DNA from: an uncultured Lachnospiraceae bacterium
GTDB lineage: Bacteria > Bacillota > Clostridia > Lachnospirales > Lachnospiraceae
Length of the DNA stretch: 64,000 bases
Direction of reading: 5' to 3'
Assembly: GCA_902779305.1 (NCBI GenBank)
Contig: CACZBD010000001.1
Coordinates: 124,001-188,000, forward strand
Under the pieces are notes generated by a model. The model was not told where the DNA came from, searched no databases, and worked only from the letters and a program-made list of their open reading frames with translations. Shown one piece after another: positions 46,688 to 56,513 of the stretch (position 1 is its first letter; each line of letters starts with the position of its first letter). The position numbers and the translations under genes are program-made.

Positions 46688-48451
46688 CAGACGGATGGTC
46701 AGGACGTTCATGCCGAGAAGACTCTGGTAATCGACATTTTTGGCAACGCCGTAGACGAGCCGGATCCCGATGTTTCTGGCGACATCGTCTTCAGAAACCT
46801 CATAACGGTCTGCCGGGTTAAACGCGATACAGTTATCCCGGATCCTTAAGATGATATCGTCATCCTTGTGCACGACACGGATGTCCACGCTGTGCTTTTT
46901 CTTATCCTTGGTAAAGCCGTGCTGCACGATATTCCCGGCCATTTCTTCCATACAAAGGGAAGAGAAGAACGCGCGTTTTCCGTCGATCCCGTGACGGGTA
47001 CAGAATTCGCTGACCTGTCTTGATACGGCAAGCACTTCTTCTTCACTTGTCACGCTGATGTCGATGCGCTCATCCGGTCCGACACCGATCTGTTCCGGGA
47101 TCGCCATCAGATCCTCCATATTTTTCGGGGGATGTTTGATACTGATCCACGAACTGACAAAGATCAGGGCGGCGCAGATCACACCGTTTAAGATATTGGA
47201 AAGGTAGAGCCCGTTCATCTGCATGGGCGGGATCAGGAAGAAACTGCAGACGACCACGCCGACAACCCCGTCCACGATCGGAAGCAGCACCGAGACGATC
47301 TTTTTCTCGGCGGCCTGCGCATAGGGAACAAAGGAAAGGCTTAAGACTGACAGGGGCATGCAGAGCGGCAGCAGCCTAAAGCCCCATACGGTAAAATCAA
47401 ACACCGGGTCAAACGGGTCGTGGAAGAACATGGAAGTCAGCGGTTTTGCAAAGATCATCAGCCCGGCAACGACTGCCAGTACCAGAAGCATTCCCTTCGT
47501 CATCACGATCTTCATCACATCTACGAGAGATTTCCGGTCTTCTTCTCCCAGACTGATCGAGAACAGCATACGGGCCACGGCCACCATGCCGAACGGGATC
47601 GGCCAGAACAGGGCCATCACGGAATTGGATGCCGCAAAAGAAGAAATGCCCGCGCTGCCGACATATTTAAGGATCAGGAAGTTGACGATCAGACAGCGGA
47701 ACATCTCCACAAAACGGGAGAGCGCGCCGCTGTATCCGAGCTTGGTGATCTGAAAGGAATCATGCCAGTCGCAGCTTCTGAGACTGAATCTCCATTCGCT
47801 CTTCCCCATGATATAGTATGCAGCCAGCACGGCGAAAAAGACCCACTCGGAAACGGATGTTGCAAGTCCCAGACCAAAAGTGTGCCAGCGGCAGGCAACG
47901 ATGAACAGCTGATCGCAGACAACGTTTACGAGAAAACACAGGATGCTGGCTGTCATGGTCCATTTACGACGGTTCTCAAGGGACATAAAGGAAAACAGCT
48001 GCTGTCCTAAGATCAGCGCCGGGATCCCGACCGCCTGGCCGAGGATATAATCGTTTAAAGCGCTTAAATTGGTCGGATCACTGATCAGGATACTCGTTGC
48101 GCCCGTATAGACACCGACCACGAGCAGGAGGCTTGTCAGAAGAGAAAGCACACCGGAAACCACAAGCGTTACCGTAAACAGGTGATTGATCTTCTTGCGG
48201 TCACGCGCCAAATAGCGGCCGTAGAGCACCTGGGATCCGCCGACGAACATGATGCTTGCCGCATACAGAAAATGGTTCAGCGGCCCGAAGAGCCCGATCG
48301 CGGTCATGGCATCTTCGCCGACCTTGTTGCTTGCATACAGACTGTCCACGATCCCGTTGATCGAAGTGATGATGAGCAGCAGGATCTGATAGGGCAGGAG
48401 CTTGAAAAACAGTCCCGACAACAGTTTGTATTCAGATGACTTTTCCTTCAT
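46685..48451 (-). CDS. MATE-family transporter fused to an RsbW-like ATPase domain
   Basis: The start is taken as the second ATG (48451), nine bases after GGAGG; an ATG six bases earlier is also possible. Residues about 12-440 have the two-times-six-helix MATE plan, including LLPYQILLLIITSINGIVDSLY and, in the second half, GALSRFVEMFRCLIVNF. Residues about 460-588 form a GHKL/HATPase_c_2 domain like the anti-sigma kinases RsbW and SpoIIAB. It has an N-box (CMEEMAGNIVQHGF), a G1-like RDNCIAFNP with the usual Gly changed to Cys, and a G2-like NIGIRLVYGVAKNV. A transporter tied to a possible protein kinase or ATP sensor is unusual. Drug or metabolite export controlled by, or controlling, a partner protein is inferred. 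Confidence 0.87.
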   Translation of the reverse strand: MKEKSSEYKLLSGLFFKLLPYQILLLIITSINGIVDSLYASNKVGEDAMTAIGLFGPLNHFLYAASIMFVGGSQVLYGRYLARDRKKINHLFTVTLVVSGVLSLLTSLLLVVGVYTGATSILISDPTNLSALNDYILGQAVGIPALILGQQLFSFMSLENRRKWTMTASILCFLVNVVCDQLFIVACRWHTFGLGLATSVSEWVFFAVLAAYYIMGKSEWRFSLRSCDWHDSFQITKLGYSGALSRFVEMFRCLIVNFLILKYVGSAGISSFAASNSVMALFWPIPFGMVAVARMLFSISLGEEDRKSLVDVMKIVMTKGMLLVLAVVAGLMIFAKPLTSMFFHDPFDPVFDFTVWGFRLLPLCMPLSVLSLSFVPYAQAAEKKIVSVLLPIVDGVVGVVVCSFFLIPPMQMNGLYLSNILNGVICAALIFVSSWISIKHPPKNMEDLMAIPEQIGVGPDERIDISVTSEEEVLAVSRQVSEFCTRHGIDGKRAFFSSLCMEEMAGNIVQHGFTKDKKKHSVDIRVVHKDDDIILRIRDNCIAFNPADRYEVSEDDVARNIGIRLVYGVAKNVDYQSLLGMNVLTIRL

Positions 48452-48549
48452 GTGCATTTTCCTCCGCTTTTCTGACAGAAATATTATACCATGGAATGAT
48501 ATAGATTCGAATGAAATCTCGATTTTATGTGAAAATCACCATGAAACAG

Positions 48550-48578
48550 TTGAAGTGATCCCTGCATGCTGTTAAAAT
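48550..48578 (+). promoter_or_regulatory. Promoter of the 2579-aa secreted protein gene
   Basis: TTGAAG (48550-48555) and TAAAAT (48573-48578) are 17 bases apart. The leader would be about 120 bases, ending in AAGGAGA before the ATG. Confidence 0.6.
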
Positions 48579-48702
48579 GAGAGAACAATTAGACCGTCAC
48601 GGACTGCCGCATATGTAACAGAAATGTTTTGGCGTATCTTATAAAACAAAAACCTGAAGACCGAAGACATCCTAAATACCATAATAAGTAAGGAGAACGG
48701 CT

Positions 48703-51700
48703 ATGAAAATGAAAACAAGAGCATCGAAACTGTTGTCTGCCATTCTGGCGCTGGCCCTGTTTGTAACAGGCCTGCCGCAGATCGCAATGGCAGAGGTTCC
48801 GGAGGATTCTGAAGCATGGGCGCAGGAATACTCGCACCACTACGACAGAAACGGCCGCCTGATGAGCACGCCGGGGAATGATCTGTCCGGTGTTTATGTT
48901 GCTTATGCGAAGAAAGGCGAGCAGGGCAAAACCCTCGGGATGCCGAGTATCGCGAAACAGAATCTCGAGAGTGAACCGACAACGGAATCTCCTGCGATCG
49001 TGCAGGGCGCGGCCATGCCGTTTGAAAGACGCGTCAACACCAGCTCGACGATCCGGTTTGACAGGATCAGTGATGAGCCCGTCTGTGCGCCTTATACCTA
49101 TTTCCGTTATGAACTGATGGAAGAGTATAACACAAGCGGTACAGGATCACACACGAAGATCACCGGATTCGACGGAACCTATGTGATCCTGCGTGTGGAC
49201 GTGTCCGACCTGGTTGAGAACCTTCAAGCAGAGGAAGGGGAGCACTACTACCTGCATGTGAAGCAGAAAAGCAATGCAGCGATGCAGGTCCTGTACGGCT
49301 ATGAAAAGGGAATGAACGGGGATGATGTCGCGTTCGAGAAATTCTCTTATAATACGCAGGGCGCACAGGCTGCATGTTTCTGCCTGGATGATAATGCCGA
49401 GTCCCTGAAAGATACGGACGGCGAATATACGGATACCCCGTTCGTGGATATCATCATGCTGTCTTCCGGCTCTTTGGTGGAAGGCGCAGCAAAGGGCACC
49501 GGGGAAGCAGAACCGGATCCCATTTTGCCTGATTTCCCGGTTTCTTTCTATGTGGACAAGACCGGCGATTACGATCCCTCGATCAAATGGGACGAGGCTA
49601 CTAAATCCATCATCAACGTGGATACCGGAGAGGCGGTTCAGCCGAAGCAGGAAGGCGATGTGATCATCACGCCCGACGAGATGATGATGGACAAATACTA
49701 TAACGAAGCGGCAGCGAAAGAAAAAGGCCTTACGGATGACGAGATCACTTCCTATACCGTTAAAGGCGATGATCTGGAACTTGAAGTGGAAGTGGATGAA
49801 ACGAGTGAAGATGCTTCCACGCTCGAAGAATACTGGTCCTTAAGACGCGCCATGGACTATCAGGAATATGACGAGCATACGATCCGCCTGATCTGTGAAG
49901 TGCCGATCCTTGACGGTTTGATGCTTGAAGGCGCTAATCGTAAGGTCGTTCTGGATGTCAACAGTTTTGATATCCAGATCGCAAATGATACACAGACCAA
50001 ATCCGCGGGACTGACGGTCCGGGGCGGTGCGAGCCTCGAGATCATGGACGGTTCCAATACCACCGGCGCGGAACTTGCGGTCGGCAACAATGCCGATATG
50101 CTGATCACCGGAGCGGGCAGTAAGCTGACCATTGACGAGACCTGTCAGATGGAAGTGGAATATGATTCCGCCTCCAAAGCGATGCCCGAACCGGGCACGA
50201 CCCCCACGCCGACACCGGCGCCGGAACCGGACCTGTTAGAGGGAAGCCTGATCATTGAAAACGGCGGTGAAGTAGTTAATGAAGGCGTGATCACCGTGGA
50301 AGGAAAAGAAGGAAAAGCACAGGATCCGGTGGATGCACAGACCGTGATCCGTGATTATAAGGACGCCAAACTGACGATCGGGGAAGGCGGAACACTGACA
50401 AATAGAGGCTGCATGCTGGTAAACGGCTCGCTGTTCAATTGCGGTAACCTTGTAAATGAAGGGAAATACGATGATCTGATCACATCGGATGACCCGGACA
50501 AGGGGATCTTTACCTATCATAGAGGCATCCAGTTCTCCTGGAAGGACGATATTACACAGGGGAATACCAGCGGCGGTGTCATGGTGAACGGTATGGATGA
50601 GGATATGAACTGGTATGAAAACGCCACGCTTCATAATACCGGCGATATCGTTCTGGTTCCCGGCCGTCTTCTGAATAATGCTAAGATTGATAATGAGGGT
50701 ACGATCTATGTGTCCGCGGTAAAGGATGTCGTGATCCCGATCACATCCACGCAGGATGCACCTTCCGTGGTGGAAGAACGGATCGATCTGGGATATTACG
50801 AGCCCAGTAATATCGTGAATGACGAAAATGCGCACTTTGTCAACAAAGGCAGTGTGCAGACGGCTGATTTTGAGATCGTGAGCAACGGACGTACCGGTAA
50901 AAAGCAAGAGGATGTGAGTCCTGCGCTTGATCAGCTTTTCATGTTTAACTACGGTGAACTTGTGAATGAGGGAAGCGGTGTTGTTGCACTCGACAGGGTC
51001 AGCAATTTCGGAACGGTGACCAATCAGGATCAGGCTGCTTTCTCGCTTGGAGATGTGGCAACAAAGATCCTGCTCGAAGAAGATGATCAGGAAGCAGGCT
51101 CCTTTAAAGACGCTTCAGGCAAAAAGACTTCGGAGGTCTATAATGCCAAAAAGACTCCCGGAGAAAACGGAGAGAACATCTGGTCATATGATGCGCTGAA
51201 GAATCTTACGGTAACTCCTGCCGATTCCTATGTCGGAACCGGTGATCAGGCAAATTGGACGATCACGGCAGAAGCAGAGGAACCGGGTGACGGTGTTCAG
51301 TACCTTGTGGATCTGTATCTGGATAACCCGGAGGAATACGTTAAATCCTTTGCGGTTTTCGCAAACGAAGCAGGGTATGAAACGCAGAGCCCGCAGGCTC
51401 CTGCAGCTGTGACCAACCTGAGCTACCGCTTCCTGCCTGACGGAGCGCCGGCAAAATCTGCGCGGGCTGTTGTGCATGTAAACAACGGGGAGCCTGAAAA
51501 GAATAAATTCGGGATCATTAAGCCGACCGCGATGCAGAATCTGGTCTATAACGGACAGGCGCAGACACTGGTAACCCGCGGCAGCGCTACGGAAGGTACC
51601 GTTCTGTATCAGCTTGGTAACGGAGAATTCTCGGATGCATTGCCGAAAGCTACCGATGCGGGCTTATATACAGTGAATTATAAGGTCGTGAAGGATCCGG

Positions 51701-54700
51701 CAGCAGGAGTGCTGGATCAGGGAACCGTGCTTGTCACCATCAATAAGCGCCCGCTGTATCTGGCTGCGGATGATCAGGCTACCAAAAAGGGAGCCGAACT
51801 GTCCGAACTGACCTATACCGCATTTGGCCTTGTGGAAGGGGATGCAGACAAACTGGATATCCAATTGAGCACGACCGCAACAAAGGAATCTGAAGTCGGC
51901 GAATATCCGATCGTTCTTAATTGGGATGAGGATTCTGCATGTGCGAAGAACTATGTATATGAAGACGCGGAAGGTGACAGCAGGATCACGAACGGGAAGT
52001 ACTTTATCACGAACGGAACGCTCGATCTGACACCGCCTCCCGTAACGCCTGAAGGCGGCGGAGATCCGGTTGCGCAGAAACCCGGTATCAAGTCTTATTT
52101 TGGCGGTTACCGGAATATGAATGAGGCGATCACGCTGACGGCGAAATACTTAAAAGACGAGACACAGCCGGATAAGACTACGGTCGCAGAAGTGTATTAC
52201 AGCGATACATTTGAACTCGATAAGGATAATTACAATACAGATGGCTTAAAGTCTGCTCCGAGTTATGCAGCTGTCGGCACCGACAAGATTGTTTACTACT
52301 ATATCAAGACTCCTGCAGGGGAAGATGTGGTATGGGATGCCCTGGCCGGAAGCCAGCGTCTCGTTGTCACCAAAGCCGATCAGGAAGCCATCGGATACTA
52401 TGATGAAGAGACGAACAAGACCGGACTTTATATTGATTACGGTTATCAGCATGAAGGCGCCGATATCTCCAACATTGAACCCCGTATGGTGGAATACCGC
52501 AGGGCAGATCAGGAAACCTATACAAGGATCGTAGACAGTGTGCTCAGTCTGGCACCGGGTGCTTATTATTTCAGAAGGATCGGAGATGCGCGCAGAAATC
52601 CCGGCGCTGATACGGAAGTCGTGATCCCGGAAGAAGGGCAGGGGATCCCGGTTACGTTCCATGCAAATGCCGGAAGTTTTGGAACGGACGGTGAAGGACA
52701 TGAGATCAAAGACATTGTGGTCCCCGTATTCTTCGGAGAAACGGTCGGAAACAGGAAACCGGACGGAAATGTGATGCCTGCCAATCCGACACGAGAAGAC
52801 GGTGTTGCATTTGAGAGATGGCTGTATGACGGAGAGCTGTTTGATTTTGAACATACAGCAATTACTTACCCGATCGAATTGGATGCGGATTGGGATGTGC
52901 CGACATATACCGTGACCTTTGACAGTGATGGCGGGACTTTTGAGGATAACCAGCGCGTCGAAAAAGGTAACAAAGCGGTAAAACCGGATGATCCGGAAAA
53001 AGACGGCTATGATTTTGGCGGCTGGATGAACGGAGAAGCGGTTTATGATTTTGATGCAGAGGTCACAGGCAATCTCAATCTGAAAGCAAAGTGGAATCCG
53101 CACACCTATTCCGTCAGGTTTAATGCCAACGGCGGAACAGGATCGTTAGCAGATGAAACGTTTGCATTTAATGAGTTCAAAGCACTGACCAAAAATGAGG
53201 GTGAGGGTGCTATCACAAATCCGGGAAGCGAGTTCGGCGGCTGGAATACGCAGGCGGACGGAAAAGGGATTTCCTATCAGGATGGACAGATCGTCAACAG
53301 ATTGTCCACCGAAAAAGGCGGCATCGTAACGCTTTATGCGCAGTGGAAGAAGGATCTGAATGCAGAAGGCATCACGGTTACGATCGCAGGTGAAGATAAA
53401 CTCATCTATAACGGCAAAGCGAAGAAACCGAATGTAACCGTAATGGACGGCAGCACGGACATCACGAAATTCTGCAGCTTCACATATACGGATAATGTGA
53501 ATGCCGGCAAGGCGGGTGCGGAAAGCGCACCGACGGTCACCGTCAGCGTCAAGGCTACCAATGCGCCTTACTATGGAACAAGGACGAAGACATTTACCAT
53601 TCAGAAAGATGAACTTGATAATGACAGTTATCCGGGCGAGTTCAAGCAGTATTTGTACACGGAAAACGTTTCCGAAAAGATCGATCTGTCGGCATACCTT
53701 CCGAAAGACGCCGGAGCAACAAACATTGCCGTGGAATATGATGGCGCTGATGAAGGAAGTGTGGAATTTGTAACCGGTGGCGAACCCAAGATCGTGGAGG
53801 AGGCCGGAAAGTTCTACTTAACTTACGGAGTAAAAGTTGCAGATGCGCCGGGCAGAAACGAGAGGATCTATGCGAACGTGACGATGGAAAATTACAGGGG
53901 TGTAAAATCCGTAGATCCTGAAGATGAGAGCTTTACGATCAAGTTCGCTCTGGACCAGACCGCACTTGTTCTGTATGAGAAGATCGGCAAAGCGGAAGTG
54001 ATCTGTCAGGATAAGTTCATGACAGCCGGTGCAAAGATGACGCTGGCTCCGGGCTATGCAGATGCAGAAGACGGCATGCCGCGTTACAAATGGGCCAGCA
54101 GTCATCCGGAGGTTGCCACGGTGACGCAGAACGGAAAAGTCACGGCGCTTACACCCGGTAGAACGGAGATCACGCTCGAAACGGAAACCGGCAATATGGC
54201 GGCTAAGTGTAACGTTATCGTTTTGGAACCGGTATCCGCACTTTCCGTGGATAAGAAGAGTTATTCCATGGGCGAAGGAGAGGTCGTGCATATTTATGCT
54301 TCGGCTGTGCCTTATACTGCAGACCGGACGCTTCTGTGGACAGTGAACAATGAAAATGCAAGGATCATCAAGGTATCCGAAGACACCTTAAGCGCAACGG
54401 TCATTGCAGACAAGGCCGGAAGCGTGAAAATCACGGCGCAGACGACGGATGGCAGCAACAAAAAAGCGGTCACGAGCCTTACCATAGGAAAGAGAGTGCC
54501 TGATTTTACCATTACCGCAAAAGGAAACGTAAACGCACTGCAGGCGGGTAAGACGCTCAGCTTTAAAGTAGACTGGCAGGACGGCAAACCGAAGAATACG
54601 GATCTCATTTGGGTCGTCAGAACGGCTTACGGAGAAGATGCATCAAAGATTGCAAAAATCTCCAATAAAGGTGTCCTGACGGGCTTGTCGGAAGGACTTG

Positions 54701-56442
54701 TCAGAATTACCGCTACCAGTGTGGCCAATCCGGACAGATCAGCCAGTGCGGAAATCGCCGTTTATGTGCCGGTCAAGAAAGCGGCCTTAAATGTGACGTC
54801 GGGAACACTCAGCCTGTCCGGAAATGCAAACAAGCTGGATCTGAATGCGCTGGTAACCCCGGGCAAAGGCGGCAGCAAGGCAACGGGCCAGGCGCTTGGA
54901 ACGGAGCCGGTTGTCAGCTATGAAGTAGATCCGAGATTTGAGGATGTTCTCTCCGTTGATGGCAGCGGACGTGTCAAGATCAGAAGAGGTGTTAATGAGA
55001 AAGTAAAGAACATTCCGGTTTATGCGACAGTAAAGGCCTTTAACGGTTACACCAAAAAACTGACCTGCAAGGTAACCATCGCAGATGAGAATAAATTGAA
55101 GGGCCTGAAACTTTCCAAGACATCCCTGACGATCGGGAAAGGAAACATAACGGAGATCAGTGCGATCATAAACCCGCTGAATGCTGACGGCATCCGGGAT
55201 GAAAACGGAAAGCTTCGCTTAAGCTGGGCATACGGACAACCCGGAGCAGAAGAGGGGAAGGGAGCGATCGCTTCCGTGATCGAAAAGAAAGAAAGCGGTG
55301 TTCTGAAATATTATATTGTCGGCGAAGAATTCGGGAATGATACGCTCACCTTTACCCTTGATAATGGAAACGGTGTTCAGAAAACCGCGACCTGCAAAGT
55401 GACGGTGAAACCTTCCGTCAAGACGATTACCTTTAAGGATGCAGAAAAACTGGATAATGGTCTGGCAGCAGGCAAGACCTTTACCCTGAAACCGCAGTTT
55501 GAACCGGACGGGGAAGGCACCGTAGCTTCAACGGGTCTGATCTACACATCTTCCGATGAAAAGATCGCAACAGTATCCGAAAAGGGTGTGATCAAAGCAG
55601 TCGCACCGAGAAAGGAAGGACAGGCCGGGGAAGTTACGATCACCGCAACGTCCACAGATATAAAAGCAGACGGAACCGCTCCGAAGAGTGGAAGCATCAC
55701 GTTTAATGTTTATGCGCCGATGTCCAAAGTGGTTCTGGATAAGACCAAACTGACAGTAAGCACGCTGGAGGAAAGCAGCGGATACGGAAAGGTCAGCGTT
55801 GCTTTGATGCTTCCCGAGAACGTGACCGACGAGCGGATCGAATGGACGGCAGACAATGACAATGTGGTGCTTGCAACGATCGACAACGATCAGGCAGCAA
55901 CGGACGGAGCGTTCGATCCCGCAGATCTTGATCCGCAGCATACCATTACCGGAGAGAGACAGGCGCTGGCAGTACACGGTAAGAAGCCCGGCACCACAAA
56001 ACTGACCGGCGTGACGATGGACGGAACCAACAAGAAAGTCACCTGCACGGTAACGATCCGCGGGAATGTCACAAAACTGCAGTTGAAGGAACAGGCGGCC
56101 AATAGGCAGGGATATAACAAGATCTGGTGGGTTGCAGGGCCGGCTTATGGTACAGCGATCAAGCCCGGAACGAGTTTAAGCCTCACAGTGCTTCCCACGA
56201 TCAACCGCGTGAGCGCTTCGGATCCTGCGCAGAAGAAAACCTATAATGCTTACAAGAAATATACGGATACAACGGTATCTTATATGAGCTCCGATCCGGA
56301 GAAAGTAACGGTATCAAATACCGGAAAGATCACTGTGAAGAATACCGTCAAGGAAGATGATCCGTATGTTGAGATCTATGTCTTCAGTTCCGACGGAGGA
56401 TATAAGTGCACGGTTCGTGTACAATTCAATCCCACGCTGTAA
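48703..56442 (+). CDS. Giant secreted repeat protein (2579 aa)
   Basis: A signal peptide (cleavage near IAMAE, about residue 30) leads the protein. Residues about 35-260 are an unrecognised folded region. A Pro/Thr linker lies near residue 495-508. Residues about 510-780 contain short repeats with N-x-G turns (VVNEGVITVEG, LTNRGCMLVNG, LVNEGKY), suggesting a beta-helix. Next come a beta module (about 950-1110) and InlB-type B-repeats (about 1390-1550, FGGWM ... LKAKW and FGGWN ... LYAQW). The last 800 residues are Ig-like Big2 modules (such as YKWASSHPEVATVTQNGKV). There is no sorting signal or membrane anchor. A binding role at the cell surface or in the surroundings is likely; the ligand is unknown. 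Confidence 0.88.
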   Translation: MKMKTRASKLLSAILALALFVTGLPQIAMAEVPEDSEAWAQEYSHHYDRNGRLMSTPGNDLSGVYVAYAKKGEQGKTLGMPSIAKQNLESEPTTESPAIVQGAAMPFERRVNTSSTIRFDRISDEPVCAPYTYFRYELMEEYNTSGTGSHTKITGFDGTYVILRVDVSDLVENLQAEEGEHYYLHVKQKSNAAMQVLYGYEKGMNGDDVAFEKFSYNTQGAQAACFCLDDNAESLKDTDGEYTDTPFVDIIMLSSGSLVEGAAKGTGEAEPDPILPDFPVSFYVDKTGDYDPSIKWDEATKSIINVDTGEAVQPKQEGDVIITPDEMMMDKYYNEAAAKEKGLTDDEITSYTVKGDDLELEVEVDETSEDASTLEEYWSLRRAMDYQEYDEHTIRLICEVPILDGLMLEGANRKVVLDVNSFDIQIANDTQTKSAGLTVRGGASLEIMDGSNTTGAELAVGNNADMLITGAGSKLTIDETCQMEVEYDSASKAMPEPGTTPTPTPAPEPDLLEGSLIIENGGEVVNEGVITVEGKEGKAQDPVDAQTVIRDYKDAKLTIGEGGTLTNRGCMLVNGSLFNCGNLVNEGKYDDLITSDDPDKGIFTYHRGIQFSWKDDITQGNTSGGVMVNGMDEDMNWYENATLHNTGDIVLVPGRLLNNAKIDNEGTIYVSAVKDVVIPITSTQDAPSVVEERIDLGYYEPSNIVNDENAHFVNKGSVQTADFEIVSNGRTGKKQEDVSPALDQLFMFNYGELVNEGSGVVALDRVSNFGTVTNQDQAAFSLGDVATKILLEEDDQEAGSFKDASGKKTSEVYNAKKTPGENGENIWSYDALKNLTVTPADSYVGTGDQANWTITAEAEEPGDGVQYLVDLYLDNPEEYVKSFAVFANEAGYETQSPQAPAAVTNLSYRFLPDGAPAKSARAVVHVNNGEPEKNKFGIIKPTAMQNLVYNGQAQTLVTRGSATEGTVLYQLGNGEFSDALPKATDAGLYTVNYKVVKDPAAGVLDQGTVLVTINKRPLYLAADDQATKKGAELSELTYTAFGLVEGDADKLDIQLSTTATKESEVGEYPIVLNWDEDSACAKNYVYEDAEGDSRITNGKYFITNGTLDLTPPPVTPEGGGDPVAQKPGIKSYFGGYRNMNEAITLTAKYLKDETQPDKTTVAEVYYSDTFELDKDNYNTDGLKSAPSYAAVGTDKIVYYYIKTPAGEDVVWDALAGSQRLVVTKADQEAIGYYDEETNKTGLYIDYGYQHEGADISNIEPRMVEYRRADQETYTRIVDSVLSLAPGAYYFRRIGDARRNPGADTEVVIPEEGQGIPVTFHANAGSFGTDGEGHEIKDIVVPVFFGETVGNRKPDGNVMPANPTREDGVAFERWLYDGELFDFEHTAITYPIELDADWDVPTYTVTFDSDGGTFEDNQRVEKGNKAVKPDDPEKDGYDFGGWMNGEAVYDFDAEVTGNLNLKAKWNPHTYSVRFNANGGTGSLADETFAFNEFKALTKNEGEGAITNPGSEFGGWNTQADGKGISYQDGQIVNRLSTEKGGIVTLYAQWKKDLNAEGITVTIAGEDKLIYNGKAKKPNVTVMDGSTDITKFCSFTYTDNVNAGKAGAESAPTVTVSVKATNAPYYGTRTKTFTIQKDELDNDSYPGEFKQYLYTENVSEKIDLSAYLPKDAGATNIAVEYDGADEGSVEFVTGGEPKIVEEAGKFYLTYGVKVADAPGRNERIYANVTMENYRGVKSVDPEDESFTIKFALDQTALVLYEKIGKAEVICQDKFMTAGAKMTLAPGYADAEDGMPRYKWASSHPEVATVTQNGKVTALTPGRTEITLETETGNMAAKCNVIVLEPVSALSVDKKSYSMGEGEVVHIYASAVPYTADRTLLWTVNNENARIIKVSEDTLSATVIADKAGSVKITAQTTDGSNKKAVTSLTIGKRVPDFTITAKGNVNALQAGKTLSFKVDWQDGKPKNTDLIWVVRTAYGEDASKIAKISNKGVLTGLSEGLVRITATSVANPDRSASAEIAVYVPVKKAALNVTSGTLSLSGNANKLDLNALVTPGKGGSKATGQALGTEPVVSYEVDPRFEDVLSVDGSGRVKIRRGVNEKVKNIPVYATVKAFNGYTKKLTCKVTIADENKLKGLKLSKTSLTIGKGNITEISAIINPLNADGIRDENGKLRLSWAYGQPGAEEGKGAIASVIEKKESGVLKYYIVGEEFGNDTLTFTLDNGNGVQKTATCKVTVKPSVKTITFKDAEKLDNGLAAGKTFTLKPQFEPDGEGTVASTGLIYTSSDEKIATVSEKGVIKAVAPRKEGQAGEVTITATSTDIKADGTAPKSGSITFNVYAPMSKVVLDKTKLTVSTLEESSGYGKVSVALMLPENVTDERIEWTADNDNVVLATIDNDQAATDGAFDPADLDPQHTITGERQALAVHGKKPGTTKLTGVTMDGTNKKVTCTVTIRGNVTKLQLKEQAANRQGYNKIWWVAGPAYGTAIKPGTSLSLTVLPTINRVSASDPAQKKTYNAYKKYTDTTVSYMSSDPEKVTVSNTGKITVKNTVKEDDPYVEIYVFSSDGGYKCTVRVQFNPTL

Positions 56443-56468
56443 TGCTCAAAAGAAGTGAAAAATCAATC

Positions 56469-56505
56469 AAAAAACACCCGCAGGATTTTCCTGCGGGTGT
56501 TTTTT
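56469..56505. terminator. Strong bidirectional terminator
   Basis: ACACCCGCAGG pairs perfectly with CCTGCGGGTGT around a 5-base loop, with six A before and six T after. It serves the giant secreted protein (+) and the hybrid kinase (-), which converge here. Confidence 0.93.
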
Positions 56506-56513
56506 GTATGTGA

